Shown: one piece after another, positions 1 to 10,790 of the stretch
How the letters are laid out: every line of letters starts with the position of its first letter
How positions within the stretch are numbered: the first letter of the stretch is position 1
NCBI GenBank assembly: GCA_016800925.1
Contig: JABCPU010000293.1
Coordinates: 1-64,000 of the forward strand
From: Suillus spraguei
Lineage: Eukaryota; Basidiomycota; Agaricomycetes; Boletales; Suillaceae
Direction: 5' to 3'
Length of the DNA stretch: 64,000 nucleotides
Position numbers and translations under genes: made by a program
The notes under the pieces: model-generated
What the model saw: only the letters and a program-made list of their open reading frames with translations
Databases searched by the model: none
Told to the model about the DNA's origin: nothing

Positions 1-1150
1 GAGGATGAACATAGCGGGGAAAAGGAGGGCCATGCACTCATGGGAAGGAAAAAGCGCCGCACCGCAGACGTCCTTCCCGCGCATGAAGAAGAAGAAGACG
101 ATGAGAACTCGTTCTGGACTGGTCGTAGTGGTGGCGCAGTGTCTCATGGGCGTAAAAAATCGTCTGTAGTGGAGGACCCGGAAGAGGACAAGTCACCTTC
201 GCCAGCGCTGTTGAAATATCGCGTCCGTGAGCCCGTTTCGCCACCTCCCTCCCGCAGGGCACCCCAAGTCCCACCTCGTGCGTCATCAGTGCAACGCTCG
301 CGTTCGCCCCCGCCTACACTTTTTCTACCAAGGCCACCCGTGACACCTCCCCGCAAGCTCTTCCTTCGTGCGCTGCCATCGCCCTCGAATTCCAAAGCTA
401 AGAAAATATGGCCTACTCGAGACTCCCCCGATAACCCATTCCTCGCTGGCGAGGGCGAGGCAAGCGCATCTAAGGCAAATGGCTGGGAGAGCAGTGATGA
501 CGAATTACCCGTTGGAGAAGCACCTGAGCGTGAAAGCACGCCCACTCCGGCACCGGTATTTGAGGAGAAGCCAACAATCACTTATGTCTTGTACGTCTTT
601 CTATTTCTCGGAATTTTCTGCCTGCTGACCGCTTCATCAGCCGAGGCCAAAAAGCGACCTTCCACAACCCCCAATATCAGCTTGCCCCTGAAGTCATCGA
701 GGCGTCTAAACTGCCGATTGATCATCCAGACTTCGAAGTGGCTGAGGCATGTGCCCCCCGGCGGCTCTTCGCCAATAAGCTTAAGCGCAGACCTCGTGAC
801 CGCAGCCAAGATATTCCTCCGAACGGCTCCATTGGTGCCAAACGTGCAAAGATTGCATGCTCAGATGCTAGCGCATCTGAGGGCGAGAGAAGTACTGTGA
901 GCACCGGCTCCTGCAAGAATATAGTCTTCGCAGATGGCATAGAGCGGGAGCCTGTATTCTCTAAGCCTCACGGCTTTGACAAAGGCGCTGAGCGTCTTGA
1001 GCTCCTGCAGCACGCTCGTGAGGAGCGCGAACGCAGGAGAAAGACACCAAGCAACGCCTGGCTTCGAAGGACGGCCTGCGCGCTGGGGCATTTGTTGCGG
1101 AGAGGGACAATCCTATTCGGCGGGCAATGGGCCCTGCGCGTTATTCGTAA
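1..1150 (+). CDS. Hypothetical nuclear-type protein, 5' partial, frameshifted near its end
   Basis: The frame is open from base 1, so the gene may start upstream; the first ATG in the window is at 40. The product is basic and low-complexity, with an RKKRR stretch, many SP/TP sites and a conserved-looking block near residue 120 (TPPRKLF, then DSPDNPFL). A 50-bp GT-AG intron (591-640, branch CTGAC) joins two exons in frame. Near position 1040 the frame appears to lose one base in a GAAAG run: the +2 frame after it gives a natural tail ending AMGPARYS and TAA at 1148-1150, while the uninterrupted frame runs to 1217 with unlikely sequence. I do not recognise the family. The SP/TP sites and basic clusters suggest a nuclear, kinase-regulated protein, which is inference only. 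Confidence 0.6.
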
Positions 1151-2735
1151 GTTGCCGGCGACTTTCATATTCTTGATTTGTTTTCTTGTACGGGCGATAC
1201 CTCTTTTCCTACTGTAATGTTTCCTGCGATGCCTCATGTTTTCACACTTCCGCGACACCCCATCTAATCTCAGCTCCATTGATACATGATTTTGTTATAG
1301 TGCGTATTACTCACCCATTAGATTCGTTGATCCACTCGTTTACATTGACCGCATCCACCAATCAGTTGCTGCATTGACATGCCATGTCTACATAACTCTA
1401 CCTAGGCTTAAGTTAGGCTCTCGCGTCGAGTACATAGCCTACATACATCTCGAATACAACGTTTATACCTTGTTGAAGGAAATTTTGGCTATCGAGTGCA
1501 TTCAAGGCCGTGTTTATTTCTATACATTATGTAAGGACGGAACGTTTGATCCCCGCATGTGATCGCTTCTAAATTGATACTCTGTTTCTGAATTACCATG
1601 GCTCCAGTTTATTCTTTTCACGGTGTTGTCGCTGTCCAGAATGCTATATTAGATGTCCACGGGAGTTCGCGCATTTTTGGCGTAACGTCTATTATTCCAC
1701 AACGCACAGACATAAAAACTTAATTCTTTGACGGTTCAACAGACTGAACTCTAAGGTACAACATCTGTTAGTTTTTTTTCAAAAACTCGACGTGTTGAGT
1801 CCAGCGGAGAGTCACCGCGCAGAAAAGTGCATTTCCCTAGAGTTCACGCACTTTGTCACACCAAGTCACACGTCTGCCGCAATACTATTTGCACTCCGCA
1901 GTGTCGGCACCGTTCGTACAGTGTGTTGTGAAGTTGTGGCTTAAGTAGAGGAATGGCACTCGAAACAATTTGTAAAGCGGTAGAAATGTGCAATAAATGC
2001 TATTGAACTGATTGTGTGACTGTGTATAAGAATTAGTAAAGTATCTAAGGTGAAAAATCAGGTGCACTTGAATGAGCTTGCGCAGGTATATGATAATTGT
2101 GAAAAGAATGATGGGGAATCATATGATTACTGTGTATTGTTGGGCAAATTATGCTGGGGAGAGAAATGGGTGATGCGGGTGTCCATGAGGAAGTTAAGTA
2201 TGTGCAATGCCAGAATAAACAGTTGAGGGGGGGATCAGATATTGATAGCGCAGGAACATAATGGGGAGTAGTGGATGAGGATGAATGAGCCTGTTAAATA
2301 TTGCAAATCATCGAGTTTGACGACAAATCGCGGGACACTCAACTGGAAGTGACTCGGCTGGCCCCGAGCGCAGCATTTTCGTCAACCATGCTTGCGTGTG
2401 TGCGTTTCTGCCCATGAGGGAGACGGCCATGAAGGCCAGTGAACTTCGGATCATCCTTCAGCTGTGGGTGGCCATTGAGCTGCGCTGAATCAAGGAAATA
2501 CGTTCAGGATTGTTTTCAAGCGCCATCAAGAGATATGTCCAGAGCTTGCGCGAGTTCGAGAAGATCGGATTTTGACTTGCCGCTGAGAGAGCTGCTGAAT
2601 ACTGCACGAGCATCACGCACTCCGGCATTGCGGAGTTTTGATTTACAGTCTCAATGTAACGCTTTGGGTGGATTGTCACATCTGGAGCATATTTCTTTTA
2701 TTGCAGATGATCCTGACAAGCATGTAGCCCTGGAA
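1151..2735. other. Intergenic, no gene recognised
   Basis: AT-richer DNA with only short open frames and no recognisable domain. An open frame from 2439 runs into the copia insertion at 2741 and would read about 10 more codons beyond its far side, but it has no recognisable content. Confidence 0.5.
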
Positions 2736-2740
2736 AAATT
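2736..2740. repeat. Target-site duplication (left) of copia element
   Basis: AAATT directly before the TGTTGG terminus; it matches 8122-8126. Confidence 0.9.
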
Positions 2741-3178
2741 TGTTGGAAATGGACAAGTGCGCTCGCAGCCGAGACGCATCAGTACTCAAGCCTTGTATTC
2801 GTTCACAATGTCCAGTGACACGTACGTTTCAATTATGCGATCTTGTTATCTTTTCTTTCTTATTGTACTTACAATCTGCTATTTGATCTCTTGGGCCAGC
2901 GCCATATTTTCCTATTGTATTTGTCTCAGATACGTATTTACTCGCACAAGAGCTCGCGAGGTATTTAGTCGGCTGTTGATTCGGACTACCACCTCAGACG
3001 TTTGCTATCACGCGCAACGACTGAGGTGAGATACTTATGTTTACCTATGTCTGCTTTTACTTACATGATGCAGAGAGTCTGTCTGTTCCAGGTGAATATA
3101 CTTAGACGTTTGCTATCACGCGCAACGACTGAGAGAGTCTGTCTGTTCCAGACCTGCGTGAATTATATTATCTTTTCA
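2741..3178 (+). repeat. 5' LTR of copia element
   Basis: Starts TGTTGGAAAT and ends ATCTTTTCA. Compared with the 3' LTR it has one extra T near 2883 and lacks one T near 2928. It contains the nested duplication with an intron-like insert (2998-3151). Confidence 0.95.
2998..3151 (+). repeat. Duplicated LTR segment, one copy with and one without an intron-like insert
   Basis: Copy 1 is a 28-nt block (2998-3025), a 48-nt GTGAGA...ATGCAG insert (3026-3073) and an 18-nt block (3074-3091). A 14-nt spacer GTGAATATACTTAG follows. Copy 2 (3106-3151, 46 nt) is the 28-nt and 18-nt blocks joined without the insert and without a mismatch. The same arrangement occurs in the 3' LTR at 7941-8094. Confidence 0.9.
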
Positions 3179-3195
3179 GGTTATGAGCCCTGAGC
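3179..3195 (+). other. Primer-binding site, initiator tRNA-Met anticodon-arm type
   Basis: GGTTATGAGCCCTG directly follows the 5' LTR. It is the reverse complement of the anticodon arm of eukaryotic initiator tRNA-Met (CAGGGCTCATAACC), with one mismatch in the next three bases. This is the half-tRNA priming used by Drosophila copia and yeast Ty5, not the usual 3' CCA-end priming. Confidence 0.8.
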
Positions 3196-3244
3196 TCTAA
3201 GCCTACACGTCTCACCCTTCCCTGCTAAACGATCCACCTTCGCG

Positions 3245-4137
3245 ATGTCCATTGCCGTTCCCGTCACGACGGATACCCTCCCGTCCAATGTACCTAAGCT
3301 TGACTTAAAGGGCTCTAACTGGGCCATCTTCTCGTTGCGTTTCCAAGTCGCTGTCGAGCCAAGGAGTTATGGAAGTATTTTGACGGCACCTGTCCCCGTC
3401 CTGCTTCGCCCTTAACTGCCTCAGAAGTCACTACTGCTGAAAAATGGCAAAAGAACGAGAACCTCGCGAAGCACCTACTCACCCAACGAATTCCTGACTC
3501 CACAGCTCTTCGTGTTCGTAACCTAGCCGATGTCGCAACCATGTGGAACGAGATTGTGCGCGAATACACCGAGAAGGGTGCTTATGCGCAGACAGATCTC
3601 CGGACCAAATTCCTAGAGTCGAAGTGCCCAGGCGGAGGTGACGTACGCACGTTCCTTGACGAACTGCGTGCAAAGAGGGACGAGCTGTCAGCAGTAGGAG
3701 TTCAGATAGATGAGAAGGATTACCGGTCAACCATAATCCAATCTCTCCCCAACCATCTTGCAGGCTTCGCATCAGGACAGCTCGCTACAGCTCGACTCTA
3801 TAGTCCCAACCAAAACTATAGACCCTGATGTCTTAATCTCGATCATCATCGAGGAATCCGAGCGTCGCGGCAGAAAAGACGCCCGCACGGCGCGTAGTAA
3901 CCAAGGTGCCAAGACTCAAAGCACCGATGAAGCTATGGCAGCTACAGACTCGACATCCGGTCGAGGCAAGGGAGGCCCAAAAGGTTCTAGTCGAGGAGGA
4001 CAGGGTAGGGGCAGCAGACCTCGCCCACCCTGTTGGAACTGCGGGTCACGTGAGCATTTCAAGGCTCAGTGCCCGGAACCGGAAAAACCTACCACAGGCA
4101 ATAGCAAAGCAGCAGGATCTGCCAATGCCGGCAGCTG
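3245..4137 (+). pseudogene. gag: copia gag (capsid and zinc knuckle), frameshifted
   Basis: Starts MSIAVPVTTDTLPSN at 3245 and continues as a UBN2/retrotran_gag type capsid (KGSNWAIF near the start, TMWNEIVREY around 3540, RTFLDELRAKRDEL around 3655). It ends in a basic Gly/Arg-rich tail and a CCHC zinc knuckle CX2CX4HX4C at 4031-4072. Frame breaks are visible near 3360 (one base missing), near 3812 (one base extra in CCCAACCAAAA) and near 4120, after which the frame continues into the protease part. The product would coat the element RNA. Confidence 0.85.
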
Positions 4138-4980
4138 ACACAGACTCAGATGATGACGGAGTTTTTGTTGCACATGACGTGTCTGACTCTGAATCATTGT
4201 TCTCGATCCCTGACCTCCTCTCTGTTGAATCATCAGACGATGATATCGCTGAAAGATCGAACTTTACTGTCAGCGATGAGGACTGGTTTTCAGAGATAGA
4301 CGAAGACGACGTACCTTCGCCTAGTGATTGGGAAACTGCAAGCAGTGGAAGCGGCACATACCTCCCTGTAGAACCTGATATCCCTGTTGACCTTGTCGCA
4401 GAAGTCAGCAATGGACACATGAAGAATGGAACAATCACCGAACTCTATGACTCTGGCTCAACACGTCACATCTCACCATACAAGGAACGTTTTGAATCCT
4501 TGTCAACCATTTCTCCCAAGCCATTCACCGCGGCAAACAAACAATCCTTCAATGCCGTAGGAGTCGGAGAAATGATAGTCGAAGTTCCCAACGGTGTCGA
4601 CGTGTCGCAGCTTCGTCTCACCGAAGTGCTCTATTCACCAGAAGTAGGATATACCCTTGTGTCCATTGGTCGTCTTGACGAACTTGGATATTCCACGACT
4701 TTTGCCAACGGGACGTGTACCATCCGTGATCCCACTGAAGATGTCGTTGGAAAGATCCCCAAAAGCTAAAGGGGATTGTATCGTGTCATCCACGATGCAG
4801 AAAGTGCAAACTCTGCAACAGAAACCATCACGGTTATGGAGCTTCATAGAAGGATGGGACACATCTCACCAGCTGTAGCACGACGCCTGGCTGAAAACGG
4901 TATGGTCACAGGAATAAAGGTGGACTTGTCATCCGGCGAATCTACTTTTGCGAGTCTTGTGTGTACGCAAAGCGACGAGG
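4138..4980 (+). pseudogene. pol: copia protease and GAG-pre-integrase region
   Basis: An acidic linker (residues rich in D/E/S, 4140-4380) leads into the aspartic protease motif LYDSGSTRHIS at about 4441-4475. The pre-integrase zinc-binding part follows: MELHRRMGHIS (about 4839-4871) and the CESC pair (about 4949). The frame breaks at about 4768 (stop in PKS*KG) and at about 4948-4965 around the CESC motif. The protease would process the Gag-Pol polyprotein. Confidence 0.8.
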
Positions 4981-5757
4981 AAACCTGTCCTCAAAGAGAA
5001 GGAAGGGGAACGTGCTAAAGATTTCGCAGAAGAAATCCACACAGATTTGTGGGGCCCAGCACCCATTCCTACTTTGGGTGGTCGCCGTTATTACATCAGT
5101 TTTATGGACGACAAAACCAGACTCACCTATCTGCATCTTCTACGTCAGAAGAGTGAGGCTTTCGGCGCTTACAAAGACTTTGAAGCCTGGTGCAAGACTC
5201 AGCGAGGTGCCCACATTAAGGTCTTGCATTCCGACCGAGGAGGCGAATATCTTGGAAAAGAATTCACCCTGCACCTCAAAGCAGCCGGGACCGAACAGAA
5301 GCTTACCGTGCACGATACTCCCCAGCACAACGGGGTGGCTGAACGCCTAAATCGCACCTTACTTGAGAAGGTACGAGCTGCATTATATGACAGTGGGCTA
5401 CCACGTTTCCTTTGGGGAGAAGCCGTTAGACACGCAGTGTGGTTGAAGAACAGAACACCCACTAAGGCTCTAGATGGTGCCACCCCCCTTGAAGTCGCCA
5501 CTGGCAAGAAGCCAGATTTACGGAACATTCGTCCTTGGGGCTCAAAGGTGTGGGTGCGTGTAGAATCGGGAACGAAGCTCGAGGGGCGTGTTGAGGAAGG
5601 CCACTGGGTTGGTATCGATGACACAAGCGCAAATGGGAGCAGAGTCTACTGGCCCGCAAAACGGTCAGTAACTGTTGAACGTAATGTTTACTGGGACCCC
5701 TCCGAGGTTACGACGATACCTCGCGAGGGGGAGGAGAAGATCAGGGACCAAACGCGA
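4981..5757 (+). pseudogene. pol: copia integrase core
   Basis: rve-type integrase reading mostly in one frame. The catalytic triad is visible as D in HTDLWGP (about 5040), D in LHSDRGGEY (about 5225) and E in NGVAERLNRTL (about 5330). A copia-type C-terminal part follows, with GSKVWVRV, WVGIDD and ERNVYWDPSEV, up to the TGA at 5758. It would insert element cDNA and make the 5-bp duplication. Confidence 0.9.
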
Positions 5758-5849
5758 TGATATTGTCGCAACCACACTCACCTCCCACCATTACCCCACC
5801 AGTAACCACTCCCAAAGCTCCAGCCACCATTCCCCATTCTTAAGATTCC

Positions 5850-7206
5850 GGTTCTATCAGCATCACCCGTGCTCGACATGGTCGCCAAGCGAGTCCGAAG
5901 GCCTAGCCCAGCGCGTTCAAGACATCATAGATGCTAAAGCACCCATTCCCAAAGGTATCCGTCTGCCCGCAAAAGAAACTATTCCAGAAGAAGCCACATC
6001 CAAAGCGGGTACTGCAGCTGAAAAGCTGATGGCGATTCTTGAAGCAGAAGACGACCTTGCCGAACTAGCATTAGCTTTGAGTGAGTTCACGTCTGACGCA
6101 GAAGCCCTAGAACCCACCACTCTGGCTGAGGCCAAGCGCCGACCAGACTGGCCCCAATGGGAAGCTGGAATCCGTGAGGAGCTAGCCACGCTGCAGACAG
6201 CAGGAACCTGGAAGCTTGTCGATCCACCTCCAGGTGCTAACATTGTAGGCCTCCAAGTGGGTCTTCCGCGCTAAAAGGACGCAGCAGGGAACGTTGGTGC
6301 GACACAAAGCGCGATTAGTAGCTCAAGGATATTCGCAAGTCCCAGGAGTAGATTACTTCGACACATACGCACCTGTTGCAACTCTCGCATCCATCAGAAC
6401 CGTTCTCGCACTCGCAGCTCGACTAGACATGGAGATCCATCAGATAGACATCAAGGGCGCTTATCTAAACGGGAGAACTTACTGATGAAGAAGTTGTTTA
6501 CATGCGCCAGCCTCCTGGCTTCGAGTCGAAAGACCATCCGAAGCAAGTATGTCGTCTACAGAAAACGCTATACGGACTAAAGCAAAGCGGACGCCGATGG
6601 TATCAAAAGCTGGTCGAGATATTGGTGGAGAATCTTGGCTTCACTCAGTGCGATGTTGACCAAGCAGTCTTTTTCTCACGATCTGGAAGTGAGTTAGTCA
6701 TCATCGTTGTTCATGTTGACGACTGCACCATTGCCGCATCATCCATTAACGCCATCGCCAAACTCAAAGACAAGATCCGTATGCACGTCGAGATTACTGA
6801 TCTCGGTGAGCTTCACTGGCTGCTCGGTATAGAGGTCTCACGCAACCGCGACTGTCGCACATTATCCTTATCCCAAAAGTCCTACCTTGAATCCATCATC
6901 CGCCGCTTCAACTTTCAGGACTTGAAACCCGTCTCAAACCCTATGGAACCTGCCACGAAACTCCATTCTGGTCAGTCACCGTCAACAGGAGCAGAATACG
7001 CAGCAATGCGTCACGTCCCGTATCGCGAAGCTGTTGGATCATTGATGTACGCTTCTCTTGGCACCAGACCTGACATATCATATGCAGTAGCAACTGTATC
7101 ACGCTTCTCAAGCAATCCAGGGGCAACCACACTGGGATGCCGTGTGTCGCATCTATCAATACTTGCTTGGAACGACAGATCTGAAGTTGACCTATGGAGG
7201 TGTTGA
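5850..7206 (+). pseudogene. pol: copia reverse transcriptase
   Basis: RVT_2 domain: WEAGIREELATLQ before it, then KARLVAQGYSQVPGVDY, IHQIDIKGAYLNG, MRQPPGFE, LYGLKQSGRRWY and the catalytic HVDD box at about 6712-6723 (H in place of the usual Y). GELHWLLGIEVSR and SLMYASLGTRPDI follow. Frame breaks lie near 6255-6290 (the WVF segment is lost), near 6478 and near 7130. All core motifs are otherwise conserved. Confidence 0.9.
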
Positions 7207-7675
7207 AGCAAGTTGACAGGGTATGCGGATGCGGATGGTAGCATGACAGAAGATAGATGCGCTGTGTCGGGGTATGCTTTCCTAATTGATGGAGGAGCCG
7301 TTTCCTGGTCATCGAAACGCCAGGAAATCGTGTCGTTGTCCACCACTGAGAGCGAGTATGTCGCGGCAACACACGCCACCAAGGAAGCATTATGGTTGCG
7401 CACCTTCATTGGACAGCTTTTCGAACCATTCACCGAACCCATCACCCTCTTTTCAGACAACCAATCGGCAATCGCTTTAACAAAGGATCACCAGTATCAT
7501 GCTCGCACCAAACATATCGATATCCGTTTCCACTTCATTCGTTGGTTATCGAAGAAGAAAAGCTTCGCCTCATATTCTGTCCCACTGTCGACATGATTGC
7601 CGATACTCTTACCAAGGCGTTGCCATCACCAAAAGTCAAACATTTCGCGTCCCAGCTTGGACTCCGCGCAGCTTG
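7207..7675 (+). pseudogene. pol: copia RNase H
   Basis: Copia RNase HI region with YADADGSMTEDR (about 7222), SGYAFLIDGGAVSWSSKRQ, STTESEYVA (catalytic E), SDNQSAIALT (catalytic D) and ADTLTKALP near the end. One frame break near 7555 separates the last 40 codons. The stop TGA at 7674-7676 abuts the polypurine tract. Confidence 0.88.
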
Positions 7676-7683
7676 AGGGGGAG
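7675..7683 (+). other. Polypurine tract of copia element
   Basis: GAGGGGGAG immediately before the 3' LTR, the expected plus-strand primer position. Confidence 0.85.
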
Positions 7684-8121
7684 TGTTGGAAATGGACAAG
7701 TGCGCTCGCAGCCGAGACGCATCAGTACTCAAGCCTTGTATTCGTTCACAATGTCCAGTGACACGTACGTTTCAATTATGCGATCTTGTTATCTTTTCTT
7801 TCTTATTGTACTTACAATCTGCTATTGATCTCTTGGGCCAGCGCCATATTTTCCTATTGTATTTGTCTTCAGATACGTATTTACTCGCACAAGAGCTCGC
7901 GAGGTATTTAGTCGGCTGTTGATTCGGACTACCACCTCAGACGTTTGCTATCACGCGCAACGACTGAGGTGAGATACTTATGTTTACCTATGTCTGCTTT
8001 TACTTACATGATGCAGAGAGTCTGTCTGTTCCAGGTGAATATACTTAGACGTTTGCTATCACGCGCAACGACTGAGAGAGTCTGTCTGTTCCAGACCTGC
8101 GTGAATTATATTATCTTTTCA
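7684..8121 (+). repeat. 3' LTR of copia element
   Basis: Same termini and length as the 5' LTR, directly preceded by the polypurine tract. The nested duplication is at 7941-8094. Confidence 0.95.
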
Positions 8122-8126
8122 AAATT
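8122..8126. repeat. Target-site duplication (right) of copia element
   Basis: AAATT directly after the 3' LTR terminus; it matches 2736-2740. Confidence 0.9.
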
Positions 8127-8473
8127 TGTTTTAGTATTCTCTTATTATGTATAACCACCATACCATATTCCAGAATTTTCTGTGGTGATCTGACCTTTAG
8201 AGCGAGCCTTATACGCACAAAACTAGCCTCCAGCACCAATAAGTTGGCCACCAGACGAGATCTACTTCGAATTTCTTCAAAACAAAAATATGGAACTGTG
8301 CATTATGTTGGGGGGAACCTATTTGCGACATAGATAAGGATTCCGTGCAGAATTGCATGTGCTAGAGTTGATGCGTGGACTCTTGGGACACATGGACTCA
8401 TGGGACTATCTAGTAGTGCTTATGAGATGATAAGGTGGGGAGCAGACGCGCTAGATAACAGGTAAATCTCAGT

Positions 8474-8660
8474 CTCTTGAAAAGAACTCATATTGACGGT
8501 TAAAGTACCTAGATAACAGGTAACTAAAACACTCATTAGCCAGGGCAAAAATGGCGACTGGTGACAAGTACTTACATCTCAGTCTCTTGAAAAGAACTGA
8601 GATGTTTTTGCGCTTGAGCGCCTACTATAAGGTGAGTGGAATAGCAACGATATAAAACTA
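8474..8660 (-). repeat. LTR scrap related to the copia LTR at 37755-38069
   Basis: The core at 8574-8650 (ATCTCAGT...ACTGAGATG hairpin, a short GCGC-containing segment, then a TATAAGG-type box) aligns with 37803-37870 in order and spacing. A partial repeat of the hairpin left arm is at 8479-8500 and the 14-mer CTAGATAACAGGTA occurs twice (from 8451 and from 8511). This suggests an old, rearranged LTR of a related family. Confidence 0.45.
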
Positions 8661-9885
8661 ATCAAACAGCATATTGCACAGCATAACGACATTGTCATGC
8701 TGGCACATGCTATTGGCCATTCTGGCCTTGTGCTTGGACCACTCTTCTGATCTCTTCTCACTCATACCTATCTCGGATCCTTCAGTCTCTTTCCTCTCAG
8801 ATCGTTCGGATTCCAACAAAGAGGTCCTGGAATATGAACAAGTTTGTGCCCAGTGTCTCCGTTGATCGAGATTTGAGAAGACCCACAGCATCAAAACTAC
8901 GCACATCATCCTCATTGTTGGAAGCAGTATGCTGCATATACATGGAGTTGCATAGCTCATTATATGTTCAGCATTCCCATAGCTGAGGCCAGTGCAAACC
9001 TATATTAACTACCATCCATCCCTTTTCGCCACAAGTCGAAATGCAACAGTAATCATGTGAAACATGTTGTCTATGGCAAATAAAAGCTGCACGGGAGTAC
9101 CTCAACGATCTATATCGTTGGATCATGAAGGCAGCCAATGTCTGCAATAAACCTCAGGCTTTTGGTGACATTGCAGCGCCTGTAGTAAGCGAATGCAATA
9201 TACCAAGTACAGATATTTCTTAGCACACAGTAGAACACAACTGAAGGTGAACAGAACACTTGTACACTATAAGTAACTTGTATGTATGTACTTACCATGA
9301 ATCAAGGTATGATGCCTTTCCCCAGTAAGTACTTGCACAATGACAATGGCTGAATATTGAATAATTAGCGCTATATTTATGTAAGTCCATTTGAGGTGGT
9401 CAAGACTCTATTTGGGTGTCTGTTACATAGATGATCATTACTTTCCTCTCTGATTCTTGCATCCATTTTCCTCAGGCTGATCCTGATCTTTCACTGTTTG
9501 CAATGAACGAAGACCACAGGACAAAACATCCTCCAGAGGGATCCAGAGAGGTAACCTCTGGTGACAGCTTGGTATGTGCCCCCCATGAGATCACTTTCAA
9601 CGAGTGCAATAACATTATCATTGCCTCCGATTTATTTGTCATCCAGAGTTAGTCCCATAGCAGATTTTGTCAGGGCATCCAGAAGTTTAAGAAGAATGTG
9701 ATTAAAAAGTTTCTAAACATCGATGCAGTAAATGTTGAGGGAACTGGAATATGACTAATATTGTGCAGAAACACTTCAAGTGTTCCCTCCACCAAACCCC
9801 TACTGTCCAGAACATTGATCATAAAGGTGTTTCGTCAAATCAGAAAGCTGAGGTAGGTGGCTATTATTTGATCTTGAACTTGTCT
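8661..9885. other. No gene recognised
   Basis: AT-rich, with short open frames on both strands and no recognisable domain. Confidence 0.4.
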
Positions 9886-10790
9886 GAGGCCCACCAAGGA
9901 TATGTCCTTCCGAGGGCACACTCGTTCTGTTTTGTCAGCATCATTCTCTCCTGATGGCACTCACATTGTGTCTGGTTCAGATGATTCCACTATTTAGCTG
10001 TGGGATACAGCGACAGGGTTGTTGTTGGGTGAGCCCTTCAGAGGGCACACTGGTTGGATTTCATCAGTCTCGTTTTCTCCTGATGGCATTTGCATTGTGT
10101 CTGATTCACAATATTCCAATGTCTGTCTATGAGATCCAGCGACAGGGCTGCAACTGGTTTAGCCCCTGCAAGGGCACACTCGTTCAGTTTGGTCAGTATT
10201 GCTTTCCCCCAATGGCACTCACGTTGTGTCTGGTTCACATGATTCCACTGTGGCATGCAACGACAGTGCTGCCATTGGGTGGGCCCTTGTGAGAGCATGC
10301 TGGTTTGGTTTTGTCAGTCTCATCCCCTCCCAATGGCACTCCCATCGTGTCTGGTTTACAGGATTCCACTGCCCAGCTGTGTGATGTGGCAATCGGGCAC
10401 CAATTCCAGGAGCACACTGAGATCCACTCCTTTCATCTTCATTTGATAAATGTCACCATAAGCCTCACAAACAGCAGACTACTATGCCAACCAATACTTC
10501 AAATAATGGTGCCATTTGCTTCGTATCAAGCTTAGAGCATGCACTGCATAACACTGCTGAGTTACTCGAGGGCACCTATCATCATGATCTCCATTCAACC
10601 TTCCCTCTCTTGTTGGAAGATAATGTGTGGATGGTAGGACCAAAAGATCAGTGGCTTTTATGGGTACCACCTATTTCCTGACAAAATCAATTTTATCCTC
10701 CTGGGACTGTATTTGTGGTGCCCAAGTGGGCTAGAGATTGATTTGAGTCATATGGCTCATGGAGAACACTAGTTGAATTGCCGAGATGCC
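9886..10790 (+). pseudogene. Dead C-terminal part of a NACHT-WD40 type protein
   Basis: About four degenerate WD40 repeats: RGHTRSVLSASFSPDGTHIV and SGSDDSTI*LWD near 9915-10015, then RGHTGWISSVSFSPDG, then LSPNGTHVVSGSHDSTV near 10200, then a weaker one. After these, DNVWMVGPKDQWLLWVPP (about 10620-10680) matches the typical tail of basidiomycete NACHT-WD40 (NWD) proteins. Stops (for example ATT TAG CTG TGG near 9993) and frame changes break it, and no NACHT domain is seen upstream. These proteins are NLR-like; the relic is non-functional. Confidence 0.75.

Larger units (their letters stand above)
2741..8121 (+). mobile_element. Ty1/copia LTR retrotransposon, full length
   Basis: Two 438-bp LTRs (TG...CA) bound a 4.5-kb interior with a primer-binding site, gag, protease, integrase, RT, RNase H (copia order) and a polypurine tract. 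The 5-bp target duplication AAATT lies at 2736-2740 and 8122-8126. The LTRs differ by only two single-base indels, which implies recent insertion, yet the interior has about eight or more frame breaks, mostly of one base. Either the copy was mobilised in trans or the indels are assembly errors. Confidence 0.95.

Noticed and set aside
2439..2740. Open frame entering the copia 5' LTR as an interrupted gene
   Set aside because: Removing the element adds only about ten codons before a stop and no domain is visible.
3541..3828. Separate short genes suggested by the many open frames inside the copia element
   Set aside because: They are frame-shifted pieces of one Gag-Pol reading.
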